Origin: Phycobacter sedimenti
Lineage (GTDB): Bacteria > Pseudomonadota > Alphaproteobacteria > Rhodobacterales > Rhodobacteraceae
Direction of reading: 5' to 3'
NCBI RefSeq assembly: GCF_038148855.1
Contig: NZ_JBBVGR010000003.1
Coordinates: forward strand, 62,001 to 126,000
DNA length: 64,000 nucleotides
In this document: in pieces, positions 19,201 through 26,780 of the stretch
How the letters are laid out: every line of letters starts with the position of its first letter
Numbering within the stretch: the first letter of the stretch is position 1
Notes under the pieces: model-generated
The model's input: the letters and a program-made list of their open reading frames with translations, nothing else
The model's database searches: none
Told to the model about the DNA's origin: nothing
Program-made: the position numbers and the translations under genes

Positions 19201-19930
19201 AGATGCGAGTACTTTTTTCGAGACAGGTGCCTCGAACACATGCAGACTTGTTGATATTTCTGGACTTGCCAAGCCGATAATCTACCGAAGCGTCAAGCAA
19301 GCCTTACAGTTGGAAGGGTTCGTGTATTTGGCATTCACTGAGCCAGAATTGAACTCACCCAAGGATGAAGATCTAACCAAGATACTGAGGGCTCAAGAAC
19401 AACATGAGTCCGTTGTCGACAGTCTGCGTCAGATCGTCGGCAGCGAGTTTCCCCCGTATCATTCGGTTGAAGTTGACAGCATGGAGTCCGACGCGACTCG
19501 CAGTCGCGCGCTCTTGGCTTTTTCGAGTTCATCGCATGAAAGGTTAGTCCACTTGGTTTCAGAGAGTAACTACAATCACGCAGACCTAATAACTAGTACC
19601 AGCGATAGTTCTCATGCCAGGATTGCTGCGATGTTAGCTAAAGCGGCTGCAAGGGAAGCAGAATCGAGCGACATTATCGAGGTCGACCTCATGGATCCGC
19701 AACGCATTCTTAAAACGATCGAGCAGTCTTACACGCAAAAGTACCTGGATAGCGGTATGAACTTTGAAATCGGGCTGACAGGTGGAAAGCTCGATACCGT
19801 TGCGAGTGCCGCCTTCTGCTCTCGCTATCCAGTAAACAAAGTTTGGTACGTAAGGCCCGACAAATTTGATCCCGACAAATTTTCGCAGGGCGCGAAGAAA
19901 ACTCGATATTTCAAAATTTCCAACCAATAG
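16265..19930 (+). CDS. Zinc-ribbon / protein kinase / ORC-CDC6-like ATPase / CARF-like fusion (candidate defence protein)
   Basis: This protein has 1221 residues. A zinc ribbon comes first (C24-x2-C27 and C41-x2-C44). An apparently active Ser/Thr-type kinase follows, with glycine loop LGRGFYG (68-74), lysine K92, catalytic loop HNDFHAGN (192-199) and the D-L-G metal motif at 225-227. A P-loop ATPase carries Walker A GMRGCGKT (364-371) and Walker B RILFLLDD (531-538). Its end (QFKLVFRKLYGLADFIPLA) resembles bacterial ORC/CDC6-family ATPases. An acidic linker covers about 840-930. The C-terminus contains GLTGGK (TGGK at 1172-1175) and KVWYV, reminiscent of CARF ligand-binding domains. The start is uncertain, because the ribosome site is weak. 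Composition is AT-richer than the flanks. An interrupted membrane-protein gene follows 18 bases later. The function is unknown; a role in phage defence is inferred. Confidence 0.7.
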   Translation: MPPRFCASKFERDRLLSSKGKFCCFRCPKPDFGIKAIDDLCPDCKHPYNFELNNHPTRIGDYKIVRALGRGFYGATFVAERMGPIPRKYVLKVVPKKNYQEFGKDFSEECQTHARTADGADYIVDIVDAFDGRAKFGDCDLEVHVAVLENLDGKPLQSYLDGKSQLSAGLVAQIASDLIKVVHELRARSQNHNDFHAGNILIEELTRERYRDAALEPSVRAVAIDLGSTSGDRRSGGGYKSDLHWVAEHIDILSNKLLETVGGQINDLDARVALSLKDVAASISSPVETQRTPPAEEMVRTIEQAYYRSGEPWRPWRSPLVFKNFGESYNAQTLAPWHIPHLLVDPEGDWQRRASSKGPLIVTGMRGCGKTMLLRSLQFHARAMQKRDESEEQVIDRLASDGFVGLFVSAQILVDRGTSDETPNNKLFARLLLAYALEASRALAHLKDIKADLVSPQSPKLICDALSDLLSEFQIDVPGNSIERFEHALVRKLLEVSKPDNPCTLDIHPSKSFPALAKAIAQCSKVWTDSRILFLLDDVSTRYLEPAKIEEIFSAIIFQNTDQGADCAFKLTSETQTIFLSLKSLGGVEYAAHWRDFETFDLGAEVYTRLKGKGGKAFIGDILSQRSQYFPSHPKAHPSVVLGDKKLNDIAHEIAANSATLGRRKSVYAGVSALKAVCVGDIGSVISIYESILHKGQTAHPVSADVQSQVFQDHCTRHLYVLDRRGSDLKNTAKSFAAASHRALINSHRKGETRGLRQYTSIYVNASVEDAGNQNERLRELVDAGVFVFHGGTPRSKTEHSDPVQQFKLVFRKLYGLADFIPLADRDRFELTGKDLSDWLSDPQNGSDLLNRNLGSEIDDEYETDESEVSAVEPKIPEKEQAEFDLLFPKTKSQSAAKKHCLDVPKITELSDKEVETLEIDEILLGLGFEESCEKSANNCFERLNPQKAKLIEYNLSGRADAIRETVLSRVSDVEIRKADASTFFETGASNTCRLVDISGLAKPIIYRSVKQALQLEGFVYLAFTEPELNSPKDEDLTKILRAQEQHESVVDSLRQIVGSEFPPYHSVEVDSMESDATRSRALLAFSSSSHERLVHLVSESNYNHADLITSTSDSSHARIAAMLAKAAAREAESSDIIEVDLMDPQRILKTIEQSYTQKYLDSGMNFEIGLTGGKLDTVASAAFCSRYPVNKVWYVRPDKFDPDKFSQGAKKTRYFKISNQ

Positions 19931-19948
19931 TTATCTGAGGTCGATGTA

Positions 19949-20443
19949 ATGTCAGATTCTCCATATCTAATAGATGATGCGCGACTGGGCGACGTTATCG
20001 CTGCGATTCAAGCTATGAGCATCTAGAAGTTCTATAAGCTCGACTTTGCGGGATGGTCTGACCGCATATCCGGAGATCCAGGAAAAAGCGAACACTGGAA
20101 GCAAGTTTTCGTGGAGCACCCTGAGTTCTTCCGATTGGATTCGGCTAGAGAAAAAGCGTCGCTAGTAGCGAGGCGTCAGCATCCTAAAAACTACAATGTT
20201 GACGCCAGGAAACAGATCGAGACCAATGAGTTTCGTTCTATGGATTCCTCACAAAAGGCGCGGATCTCTAGAAGTCCATTGTCACACGGGGAGATGGCGT
20301 CGTTGATCCAAACGGCGGTTGAGCTCCATTCTAGGGCCATGGACCAGGCGAAGGACCGGCGTTGGTGGCTACCCGTTCTGACTGCATTCATTGGCGCGGC
20401 TTCAGGTATCGCGGGCACGCTGTTGGGTGCATTGCTCACTTAG
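19949..20443 (+). pseudogene. Small membrane-anchored protein gene interrupted by an amber codon
   Basis: One continuous frame runs from the ATG at 19949 to 20443, except for TAG at codon 26 (20024-20026). The coding character is the same on both sides: before it DARLGDVIAAIQAMSI, after it KFYKLDFAGWSDRISGD and then HPEFFRLDSAREKASLVARR. The product ends with a membrane helix (WLPVLTAFIGAASGIAGTLL). I recall a widespread uncharacterised family reading IQ-x-x-x-x-YKFYKLDF at this place, so TAT or TAC (Tyr) has probably become TAG. A GTG at 20111 could give a shortened product. It lies 18 bases after the kinase-ATPase gene and is probably its operon partner. Confidence 0.65.
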
Positions 20444-20998
20444 CTACAATGGTAAGCCGCAGCGAACGGGCGGATTGCCCCGCATATTGAAAGTTCGCTT
20501 GGTTCTGGAGTTTGCTAGCGCAGCGAACGGGTAGTTCGGCGGGCCGCTCCGAAGTATCACTTAGGGTGGCTGGATGTCTCCTTTGGGCCGTGCGTGTCCC
20601 GAAGGCGCGCCGTTGCGACCGACTTTGCAAAGGTCGCTATCTGCGCTTCGCTGACCTTGAAGCTGGGACAGCATCGCTTGGGTCAACTGAGCAGACTTGA
20701 AGGTCCGCTTTCGGGAAGCGTTTCGCGCTCTCAGAAGCGCCTTCGCTGCACCTTGCATGAATTTCGTGATTGGGCTGGCCTGCAGTCATTTGGTGGCCAA
20801 GCCGTCGCTCACCTGGGAGCGGGAATGCCTCAGCAACGTCGCATTGCAACTTTGAACGCCAGAAGCAGAAAAAGGATGCGTATGATCAAACCTGCGTGCC
20901 CTGTTCGTGGTGAGCCGAAGCCACTGATCCTACGCCTTGAAACGGGACCTTTCCTGGTTTCAAATGAACTGCTTGAAACCGGATGTGGAGGCGCTCCC
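20444..20998. other. Non-coding stretch before the spermidine-synthase-like gene
   Basis: No gene is supported. The frame of the downstream gene stays open upstream to about 20594, but the translated extension is arginine-rich and unlike the family. The motif GCAGCGAACGGG occurs twice (around 20458 and 20520). Several short palindromic GGTCCGCTTTCGGGA-like pieces are present, which gives it the look of old recombination debris. Confidence 0.45.
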
Positions 20999-22495
20999 GT
21001 GGCACGCGCGACACCCTTATGGCTCCTCGTGACGGCGCAAGGCGTGGTCAGCGCTGCGTCACTTGTCGTGGAAATCGTCGCCGGGCGCATGCTGGCGCCT
21101 TATGTGGGCATGTCGCTTTATACCTGGACAGCGGTCATCGCCGTTGTCCTCGCCGGCTTTTCGGCCGGTCACTGGTGGGGCGGTCGGCTGGCCGAGAAAC
21201 CGGCAGCGGCGGCCCTCAGATGGACCGGGGGTGCGATGCTGGCCGCTGCGATTACGACGGCCGGCGCGTTCCTGATCCTGCCGGCCACGGCGGGTTGGGT
21301 TCTTGACGCAGTGCCGCAACCGGTTTGGGGCATCACGGCGCTCACGACCCTTGTATTCTTCCTGCCGTCTTTCTTTGCGGGGGTCCCCGCGCCGGTTCTC
21401 GCCATGATTGCGGTGAAAAACGCGGATCGGGCTGGCACGGCACTTGGCGCGATGTTCGCCTCCGGAGCCATTGGCGCGATTGCCGGAACGCTGCTCGCCG
21501 GGTTCCTTTTCATCTCCTGGCTGGGCTCGTCCACGACTCTTGTTGTCGTGACCGTGGTCTACCTGGTTTCGGGCCTGCTGTTCTTCCGGTTGGGAGGATG
21601 GAGCAGAACCGGCACCGAGTTCCTTGCGTCGCTGCTGGCCGCAGGTTCAGCCGTGCTTGCATTGAATGCTCCTGCCCCCTGCGATCAGGAAAGCCGCTAC
21701 TTTTGCCTTCGGGTCGAAGACATTTCTGCCGACCCGTCAGACCCGGTGCGCCTCATGGTCATCGACCATCTGGCGCATGGGATCAGCGCAGCGCGGCTGC
21801 CCGACATCCAGTTCACGGACCACACTGCGATGCTCGACAGCCTGTCGATGCTTCGCGCCCCGAGGGCTGATTTCACCAGTTTTCACATTGGCGGCGGCAA
21901 TTATGCCGTGCCACGCGCCTTTGCGGCACGCGGAACCGGGGAAATCACTGTAGCTGAGATCGACCCCGCCGTGACGCAGATGGCAGCTGAGTCTTTCTGG
22001 TTCGATCCTGCCTCTGCCACCGTCCTGCACGAAGACGGCCGCCGTGCCCTGCTTGCACGACCGGGACAGCGTTTCGACATCATCATCGGCGATGCCTTCA
22101 CCGACGTCGTGGTGCCCGTCCACCTTGTGACACGCGAGTTCTTTGAGCTTGCCGCAGACCGGTTGTCAGACGGCGGTAGTTTCCTGATGAATGTGATCGA
22201 CCATGAAGACAGGCTGCAGGCGCTCGGCTCGATCGTCAGGACCATGCAAACCGTGTTCCCGATTGTCGAGGTCTGGACCGAACAGGTTCAGCCCACACCC
22301 GGCGCGCGCATGGTGTTCGTTGTGGTAGGAAGCGATGCGCCGACATCTGAAGACAGCTTTGTCGCGAGTGCGCCCGACCGCAAAAGGTTCGGCGCGCTTG
22401 CGGAAGAGATGGTCGCGCGAATGGCGAGTCGAAACGGCCTGATCCTGACCGATGACTATGCACCGATCGACCGCCTCATGAGGCGATCAGATTGA
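20999..22495 (+). CDS. Membrane-bound spermidine-synthase-like protein
   Basis: This is a 498-residue fusion of an N-terminal membrane part and a C-terminal methyltransferase-fold domain of the spermidine synthase type. The first ~215 residues hold about seven hydrophobic helices (AASLVVEIVAGRMLAPYVG, with the family motif E-x-x-AGR-x-x-AP). The C-terminal part contains the nucleotide-fold motif HIGGGNYAVPRAF, VAEIDPAVTQMA (acidic residue at the end of beta-2) and IIIGDAFTD. I chose GTG at 20999 because GGAGG at 20987-20991 is correctly spaced. The substrate is unknown; polyamine synthesis is only one possibility for such fused proteins. Confidence 0.8.
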   Translation: MARATPLWLLVTAQGVVSAASLVVEIVAGRMLAPYVGMSLYTWTAVIAVVLAGFSAGHWWGGRLAEKPAAAALRWTGGAMLAAAITTAGAFLILPATAGWVLDAVPQPVWGITALTTLVFFLPSFFAGVPAPVLAMIAVKNADRAGTALGAMFASGAIGAIAGTLLAGFLFISWLGSSTTLVVVTVVYLVSGLLFFRLGGWSRTGTEFLASLLAAGSAVLALNAPAPCDQESRYFCLRVEDISADPSDPVRLMVIDHLAHGISAARLPDIQFTDHTAMLDSLSMLRAPRADFTSFHIGGGNYAVPRAFAARGTGEITVAEIDPAVTQMAAESFWFDPASATVLHEDGRRALLARPGQRFDIIIGDAFTDVVVPVHLVTREFFELAADRLSDGGSFLMNVIDHEDRLQALGSIVRTMQTVFPIVEVWTEQVQPTPGARMVFVVVGSDAPTSEDSFVASAPDRKRFGALAEEMVARMASRNGLILTDDYAPIDRLMRRSD

Positions 22496-22804
22496 TTTTT
22501 TGCACGACGTCGAAACCATTTCCGTCAATACCCGTCGCACCCTGCATTAGAGGCAGCAGTTTCTCGCGCGGCGAAAGGCACGTCCGGATTTCGAGCTGAC
22601 CCGAAGTCTAAAGGGCTGCTTCGGTGAGGCGTACGGCAGCACTGCGATCATTTCCGTGCCCCGGTCAGGTCAGACCCCCGGAGCTCTTCGCATCTGCATC
22701 AGCCAGTCCCATCCCGCAGAGCAGGCCTTGCAAGGAAAAACGCGGCGACCCTGAGGCCTGATTGCCTGCTTAACGACGGTTTCCTACCCAGTTTCAACCC
22801 CCGC
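22496..22804. other. Gap between spermidine-synthase-like gene and recombinase
   Basis: I see no gene, RNA or repeat. The convergent ends of two genes face each other here, and no strong terminator hairpin is evident. It may contain the left boundary of the mobile segment. Confidence 0.4.
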
Positions 22805-24376
22805 TCATTGCCAGCCAACCTTCGCCAGCAACTCATCCAGCAGCGCAATTTTCTGCGCATCGGTCATTTTGCGTGGCGTAGACCCAACATCCCCCTTGCC
22901 ATTGGCTATCTCCTCAAAAAGGGCGAAACGTTCTGCCTCGGGGAGTTTCCCATAGTGGATTTCGGTAACTTTCTCGCTTTCGTGGCCCATGTTTTCGGAC
23001 CAAGCCTTGCGCTGTTGCTGTGTCAGAGGACGGCGGTCGCGCTCGGCGGCAAGCGTGTCCTTGACAGAATGGGGGTTATACTTGGCTTCCCTATCTCGGC
23101 AAGCGAGAGCGAAGGCTTTGGCCACGGCATCCTTGGAGGCCATCGGCTCAATCGGAGCCCGCACTGGGTCCCTCAAAGAGGAGCCTCTCTTCAATTCGGG
23201 GAGGCTTGGGAACAGTGCATCTTCTTCACGCAGCCCCATGGACTGCATCTGTTCGACCCAATCAACCACGGCGGTGACGAACACTTTGGCGATTGGGAAC
23301 CAGCTGATCCTTAGGCTCTTGCCATTCTTGGTGCGAGAGGTGGTGGCATCCTGAATGATCTTTCGGCCGTCTTGATCAAAGTGGGCAAGCCTCAATGATG
23401 TGATGGTATCCGCGCGCAGCGCCCCAAGGTAAGCAATGGCGAACATCGCCCTGGCTCTCCGGTCCGCGAGGCTCAGCGCTGGCATACCCCGCAAAAGCCC
23501 CTCAGCCTCCTCTAGGGAGGCGTAGGCCTTCTCCCCCTTTGGCATTGCCTCTGCGTAGGCCGCCTTAGGCAGCTGAATATAGCTCGGCAGGTCGGCTGGT
23601 AGACGTTTGTAGCCGTCCTGTTTGATCAACCATTCCAGAAAGCTCATGATCTGAGAAGCCTGATGCGAAGCAGTGGACCTTGATTTTTGGCCTTCTCCCT
23701 TCGTCACCATCGCTCCCTTGAGCGCGCTTCGCACGAGATCCACATCCCGGACAGTAAGTCGGTCGAAGGGCTTTCCTGCCAAAACCTCCTCCATAAACCG
23801 GATTGCTGACAGGTGCTGATCGATTGTCTGCTCCGCAAGTCGGCCAGCGTGAACCTGCCAGTTATAGACAACGCGGTCATTTCCGCCCCACCAGTGCGGG
23901 CTATCCGTTTCCGCGCTAATCCCAATACCACCGGGGTCTCGCCCAATTCCTTCGTGTAAGGAGTCCACGGTGGTATTGGGATCGCGCAACCGTTCAAACA
24001 CCACCAAATCGGCGTCAGAAACGAACTTTCTCACTTGGCAGCCACACTCCGAACACTGACCAAATGCCATGCTGGCGCCGTTAGGCACTCGGTTGATAGT
24101 GAGGCTGCCTAGCTCCGGAAACACCGCTGACTTACAGCCTGTGCATTTAAACTCCCCAGGATTCAGTCGGGTGCGCAGTCGCTCATGGCGAGCCTTGTGA
24201 AACGCCATCACCAGACCGCCACGGAAAACATAGGGGCGCTTGCCATCAGAGGGTCGTAAGCCAGCTTTCCTCCAGTTTGAGATCGTGTTGGCGCTCACTG
24301 CATAGGCACGCTGCAAGTCTTCGGTCGAATAGACGCGGTTCTTCTTTAGTCGAATGCCCTTGTAGGACCGGCTCAT
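22805..24376 (-). CDS. Tyrosine recombinase with N-terminal HTH and zinc-binding insert
   Basis: This protein has 523 residues. A helix-turn-helix-like segment (STEDLQRAYAVSANTISNWR) is followed by a C-x2-C ... C-x2-C zinc-binding segment (GEFKCTGCKS and FGQCSECGCQ), a SAM-like core-binding region (AEQTIDQHLSAIRFMEEVL) and the catalytic domain. The first Arg is in YLGALRADTITSLRL, the Lys in RTKNGKSLRISW, and the second box reads NPHSVKDTLA, so the usual HxxR is HxxK. The remaining box is ENMGHESEKVTEIHYGKL. The ATG at 24376 begins MSRSYKGIRLKKNRV. It sits on the mobile element next to a P4-type integrase. The target is unknown. Confidence 0.75.
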   Translation of the reverse strand: MSRSYKGIRLKKNRVYSTEDLQRAYAVSANTISNWRKAGLRPSDGKRPYVFRGGLVMAFHKARHERLRTRLNPGEFKCTGCKSAVFPELGSLTINRVPNGASMAFGQCSECGCQVRKFVSDADLVVFERLRDPNTTVDSLHEGIGRDPGGIGISAETDSPHWWGGNDRVVYNWQVHAGRLAEQTIDQHLSAIRFMEEVLAGKPFDRLTVRDVDLVRSALKGAMVTKGEGQKSRSTASHQASQIMSFLEWLIKQDGYKRLPADLPSYIQLPKAAYAEAMPKGEKAYASLEEAEGLLRGMPALSLADRRARAMFAIAYLGALRADTITSLRLAHFDQDGRKIIQDATTSRTKNGKSLRISWFPIAKVFVTAVVDWVEQMQSMGLREEDALFPSLPELKRGSSLRDPVRAPIEPMASKDAVAKAFALACRDREAKYNPHSVKDTLAAERDRRPLTQQQRKAWSENMGHESEKVTEIHYGKLPEAERFALFEEIANGKGDVGSTPRKMTDAQKIALLDELLAKVGWQ

Positions 24377-24440
24377 GTGGCACCGCCAATCACGCAGGAT
24401 AGGGCGTGCAAATCTTTGAAGAAGGCCGCAAACAGGTGCA

Positions 24441-24653
24441 TCATTTTGCGCCGTCATGAGACGGATCGACACGGTTTGCGGCTAGCCAAGCGTTCAAATC
24501 AGCTCCGCGATAGATCACCTTGCGGCCGATTTTGTAATAGGCGGGGCCCACCCCCTTGTGGCGCCATTGTGCCAGTTTGGCTCGATTCCCAAGGAGTTCG
24601 AGTTCGGGCTCTCCCAAGGCGTAGCAACGTTCATCTTCAAATAGGTTCGGCAC
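24441..24653 (-). CDS. AlpA/excisionase-like small DNA-binding protein
   Basis: This is a 70-residue winged-helix or MerR-like protein. Its core reads LGNRAKLAQWRHKGVGPAYYKIGRKVIYR, followed by GADLNAWLAANRV, the pattern of AlpA-type regulators and excisionases. It lies between two recombinase genes on the same strand, so it probably regulates integrase expression or directs excision. Confidence 0.75.
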   Translation of the reverse strand: MPNLFEDERCYALGEPELELLGNRAKLAQWRHKGVGPAYYKIGRKVIYRGADLNAWLAANRVDPSHDGAK

Positions 24654-24745
24654 GGTTGGGTTTCCTTTCGCTGATTTGAATGTCAGCGAATGAAGTGAAC
24701 CTTACCTAGGGAGCGCGGCAGTCCCCGATCTGCAAATCTGGGACT

Positions 24746-25372
24746 CTAAACATTTGATATATATAAAAAAGAAATCTGCGTTTTTGGGTCTACATATGGC
24801 AAAGACGTGCCCTTGGGGCAATTAGAGCTAAGGCCGGAGCGAAACTTCTCAGCGAGGTGAAGCACATGCCACGCCGTCTCCGGATGATCTTCGCAGTAGT
24901 CCATCGCCATACCCAAATGCACGACACCGCGATAGGTGTTCCAGATCCTTCGCAAAACGTCCAGATCTCGTGCGCCGCCAACTCCATTTTGCTTCGCGTA
25001 GTCCCGCGTCTGCTCCAGCAAGCCACCTTTAACCTGCACTCCTTGGAACCTCTTGGTCTGAATGCTGTCCCACACACGCTTTCCGATATACTCGGCTACA
25101 TTGAGCTTGCGTTCGTTCTTTCTCTCATATCGTCCGGCAATCTCATGGAAAGTGTGCGCGGCATCTTGACGATATTGCGCAGTTTCAGCGACCCATTGGA
25201 CGAATTCGGGGTGCGAAGACCTGCTAACAGGAAAGTTTTCCAAGCCGAGACTCACAACTTCATGACGTATGGTATCAATTGCTCTAAGTCGGCCCTCGTC
25301 CGTCTCTTCACTGAGCGCCATGCGAAACAGCCCGAGGCATTCAGACTCGGGCTCATTCAGTGGAACTTTCAT
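24746..25372 (-). CDS. Hypothetical protein next to the integrase
   Basis: This is a 208-residue soluble protein, mostly helical, without signal peptide or membrane segment. Conserved-looking features are the segment VAEYIGKRVWDSIQTKRF and the C-terminal half RIWNTYRGVVHLGMAMDYCE with HVLHLAEKFRSGL. I do not recognise the family. Its start overlaps the integrase stop by 20 bases, so it is a passenger of the same element and probably shares its transcript. Confidence 0.55.
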   Translation of the reverse strand: MKVPLNEPESECLGLFRMALSEETDEGRLRAIDTIRHEVVSLGLENFPVSRSSHPEFVQWVAETAQYRQDAAHTFHEIAGRYERKNERKLNVAEYIGKRVWDSIQTKRFQGVQVKGGLLEQTRDYAKQNGVGGARDLDVLRRIWNTYRGVVHLGMAMDYCEDHPETAWHVLHLAEKFRSGLSSNCPKGTSLPYVDPKTQISFLYISNV

Positions 25373-26588
25373 GCCTATGCCCTTTATTGTTCCCGGAGGT
25401 TACAAATTTCGACCAATCGTTCATCAATGAGCGGCGCTTTTCCAGAAGGTCAGACCGTGCATATGCCCGCTCCACATCAGAGCCGACCGTATGCGCCAGG
25501 CTCTTCTCTGCCACCTCGCGCGGCGCATTGGCCACTTCCGCCGCCCAGTCCCGGAAGGTGGAGCGGAACCCGTGCACTGTCACCCCCTGCACCTTCATCC
25601 GGCGCAGAAGCATCAGCATTGACATGTTGGAAAGTGGCTGATGGCGTTTTTGCCCTTCGAACACAAATTCAGAGCCCATGGCTTTTAGCGGCTCGATAAT
25701 CGCAAGCATCTCACCCGTAAGTGGCACCCTGTGGTCCTCACCGGTTTTCATCCGTTCTGCCGGGCAAACCCACAAACGGTTTTCCAGATCCAGCTCAGCC
25801 CAGCGCAGGCCCAGCACTTCACCGGTTCGTGCCCCGGTCAGGCAAGTAAACATCAGCGCCTTGGCGGACATCGCATTCTTGGTTTCAAGGTCTGCAAAGA
25901 ACTCTGGCACGTCCTGCCAGCGCATTGCCTCATGGTGTTTGGGCTTGGCCTTGACCTTGGGAAGCACTTGAGCGTCCTTGATCGCTGTGACCGGGTTTTC
26001 ACCGGAACGAAAACCTTTCGACCTGGCTACATCCAGAACAATCTTGATGCGTTGCGCCAGGCGTCGCGCAGTCTCATGCTTCTCTGTCCAGATAGGTGAC
26101 AAACACATCAGCACCTCAGGTTGGCCGATGCTGTCAACCGGCATGCGACCTATCTTGGGAAAGGCATAGTCCCGCAGAGTGTTGATCCATTGAGCCCCGT
26201 GCTTGGCGTTTTTCCACGTTGGCATGCGATCGATGTGGACCTGTTGCGCCACTTCTTCGAAAGTGCGCACCTCTTGACGCGCATTGAACCTGGGATTCAG
26301 CCCCTGTTTTGCCATGCGCCGATATTCGAGCGCTCGCTCCCGCGCCTGATTGAGGGGCACAAGATCCGCGCTGCCCAAACCGAAATCAGTGCGAAGCGGG
26401 CCACCCTTTTTGTTCTTTTGCCCTTTGACCACCACGCGCACAATCCATCGGCGCGCACCTGACGGATCAACAACGAGATACAAACCGTTGCCGTCCCCGT
26501 GACGCCCAGCGCCGAGATTCTCCACCAGCTTTTTGGTTAGCTTGCCAGAAAGGGCCACTGCATTCATACCACATTTCATACCACTCAA
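25353..26588 (-). CDS. P4-type integrase (tyrosine recombinase, DUF4102 N-terminus)
   Basis: This integrase has 411 residues. The N-terminal arm-binding domain begins with the SGKLTKKLVENL and HGDGNGLYLVVDPSGARRW pattern of the P4/DUF4102 family. The catalytic residues are visible: Arg in LTGARTGEVLGLRW, HGFRSTFRDWAAE, His in KSLAHTVG and Tyr in VERAYARSD. Three in-frame ATGs (26588, 26579, 26567) are possible starts. P4-type integrases insert islands at tRNA 3' ends; a tRNA-Ser-like 3' end lies 120 bases upstream at 26710-26726. It defines one end of the integrated element. Confidence 0.93.
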   Translation of the reverse strand: MSGMKCGMNAVALSGKLTKKLVENLGAGRHGDGNGLYLVVDPSGARRWIVRVVVKGQKNKKGGPLRTDFGLGSADLVPLNQARERALEYRRMAKQGLNPRFNARQEVRTFEEVAQQVHIDRMPTWKNAKHGAQWINTLRDYAFPKIGRMPVDSIGQPEVLMCLSPIWTEKHETARRLAQRIKIVLDVARSKGFRSGENPVTAIKDAQVLPKVKAKPKHHEAMRWQDVPEFFADLETKNAMSAKALMFTCLTGARTGEVLGLRWAELDLENRLWVCPAERMKTGEDHRVPLTGEMLAIIEPLKAMGSEFVFEGQKRHQPLSNMSMLMLLRRMKVQGVTVHGFRSTFRDWAAEVANAPREVAEKSLAHTVGSDVERAYARSDLLEKRRSLMNDWSKFVTSGNNKGHRHESSTE

Positions 26589-26661
26589 TGAACGAGAATA
26601 GGCGAAACCGAAAGAAACTCAACTAAAAGCTAGCGGCCGAATAACTGCAATAAAAACAATG

Positions 26662-26683
26662 AAAAAGGCCGCTCAAAGCGGCC
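26662..26683 (-). terminator. Terminator for the McrC operon
   Basis: On the minus strand, the arms GGCCGCT and AGCGGCC (26677-26683 and 26667-26673) enclose a 3-base loop and are followed by TTTTT (26666-26662). It lies about 100 bases past the mcrC stop and stops read-through into the integrase. Confidence 0.85.
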
Positions 26684-26709
26684 CAGTCAGATCAAACAAA
26701 ATTGGTAGA

Positions 26710-26726
26710 TGGCGGAGAGGGTGGGA
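26710..26726. repeat. Putative att core: tRNA-Ser 3'-end copy
   Basis: The sequence TGGCGGAGAGGGTGGGA is the reverse complement of TCCCACCCTCTCCGCCA, the shape of an alphaproteobacterial tRNA-Ser T-arm, acceptor and CCA end. The bases to its right do not continue as a tRNA, so it is a partial copy, as expected at the far end of an island integrated in a tRNA gene. It lies between the P4 integrase and mcrC. Confidence 0.6.
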
Positions 26727-26780
26727 CACCCGTCGAACCTTCTCCATCTTGCGCGCCTTCGAAGATGATCGGCGGCTCCG

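Noticed and set aside
20594..20998. Upstream extension of the spermidine-synthase-like frame
   Set aside because: The extension is unlike the family, and GTG 20999 has a correctly spaced GGAGG.
24377..24679. Plus-strand frame opposite the AlpA-like gene
   Set aside because: Shadow of the recombinase and AlpA-like genes; Arg- and Pro-rich product.
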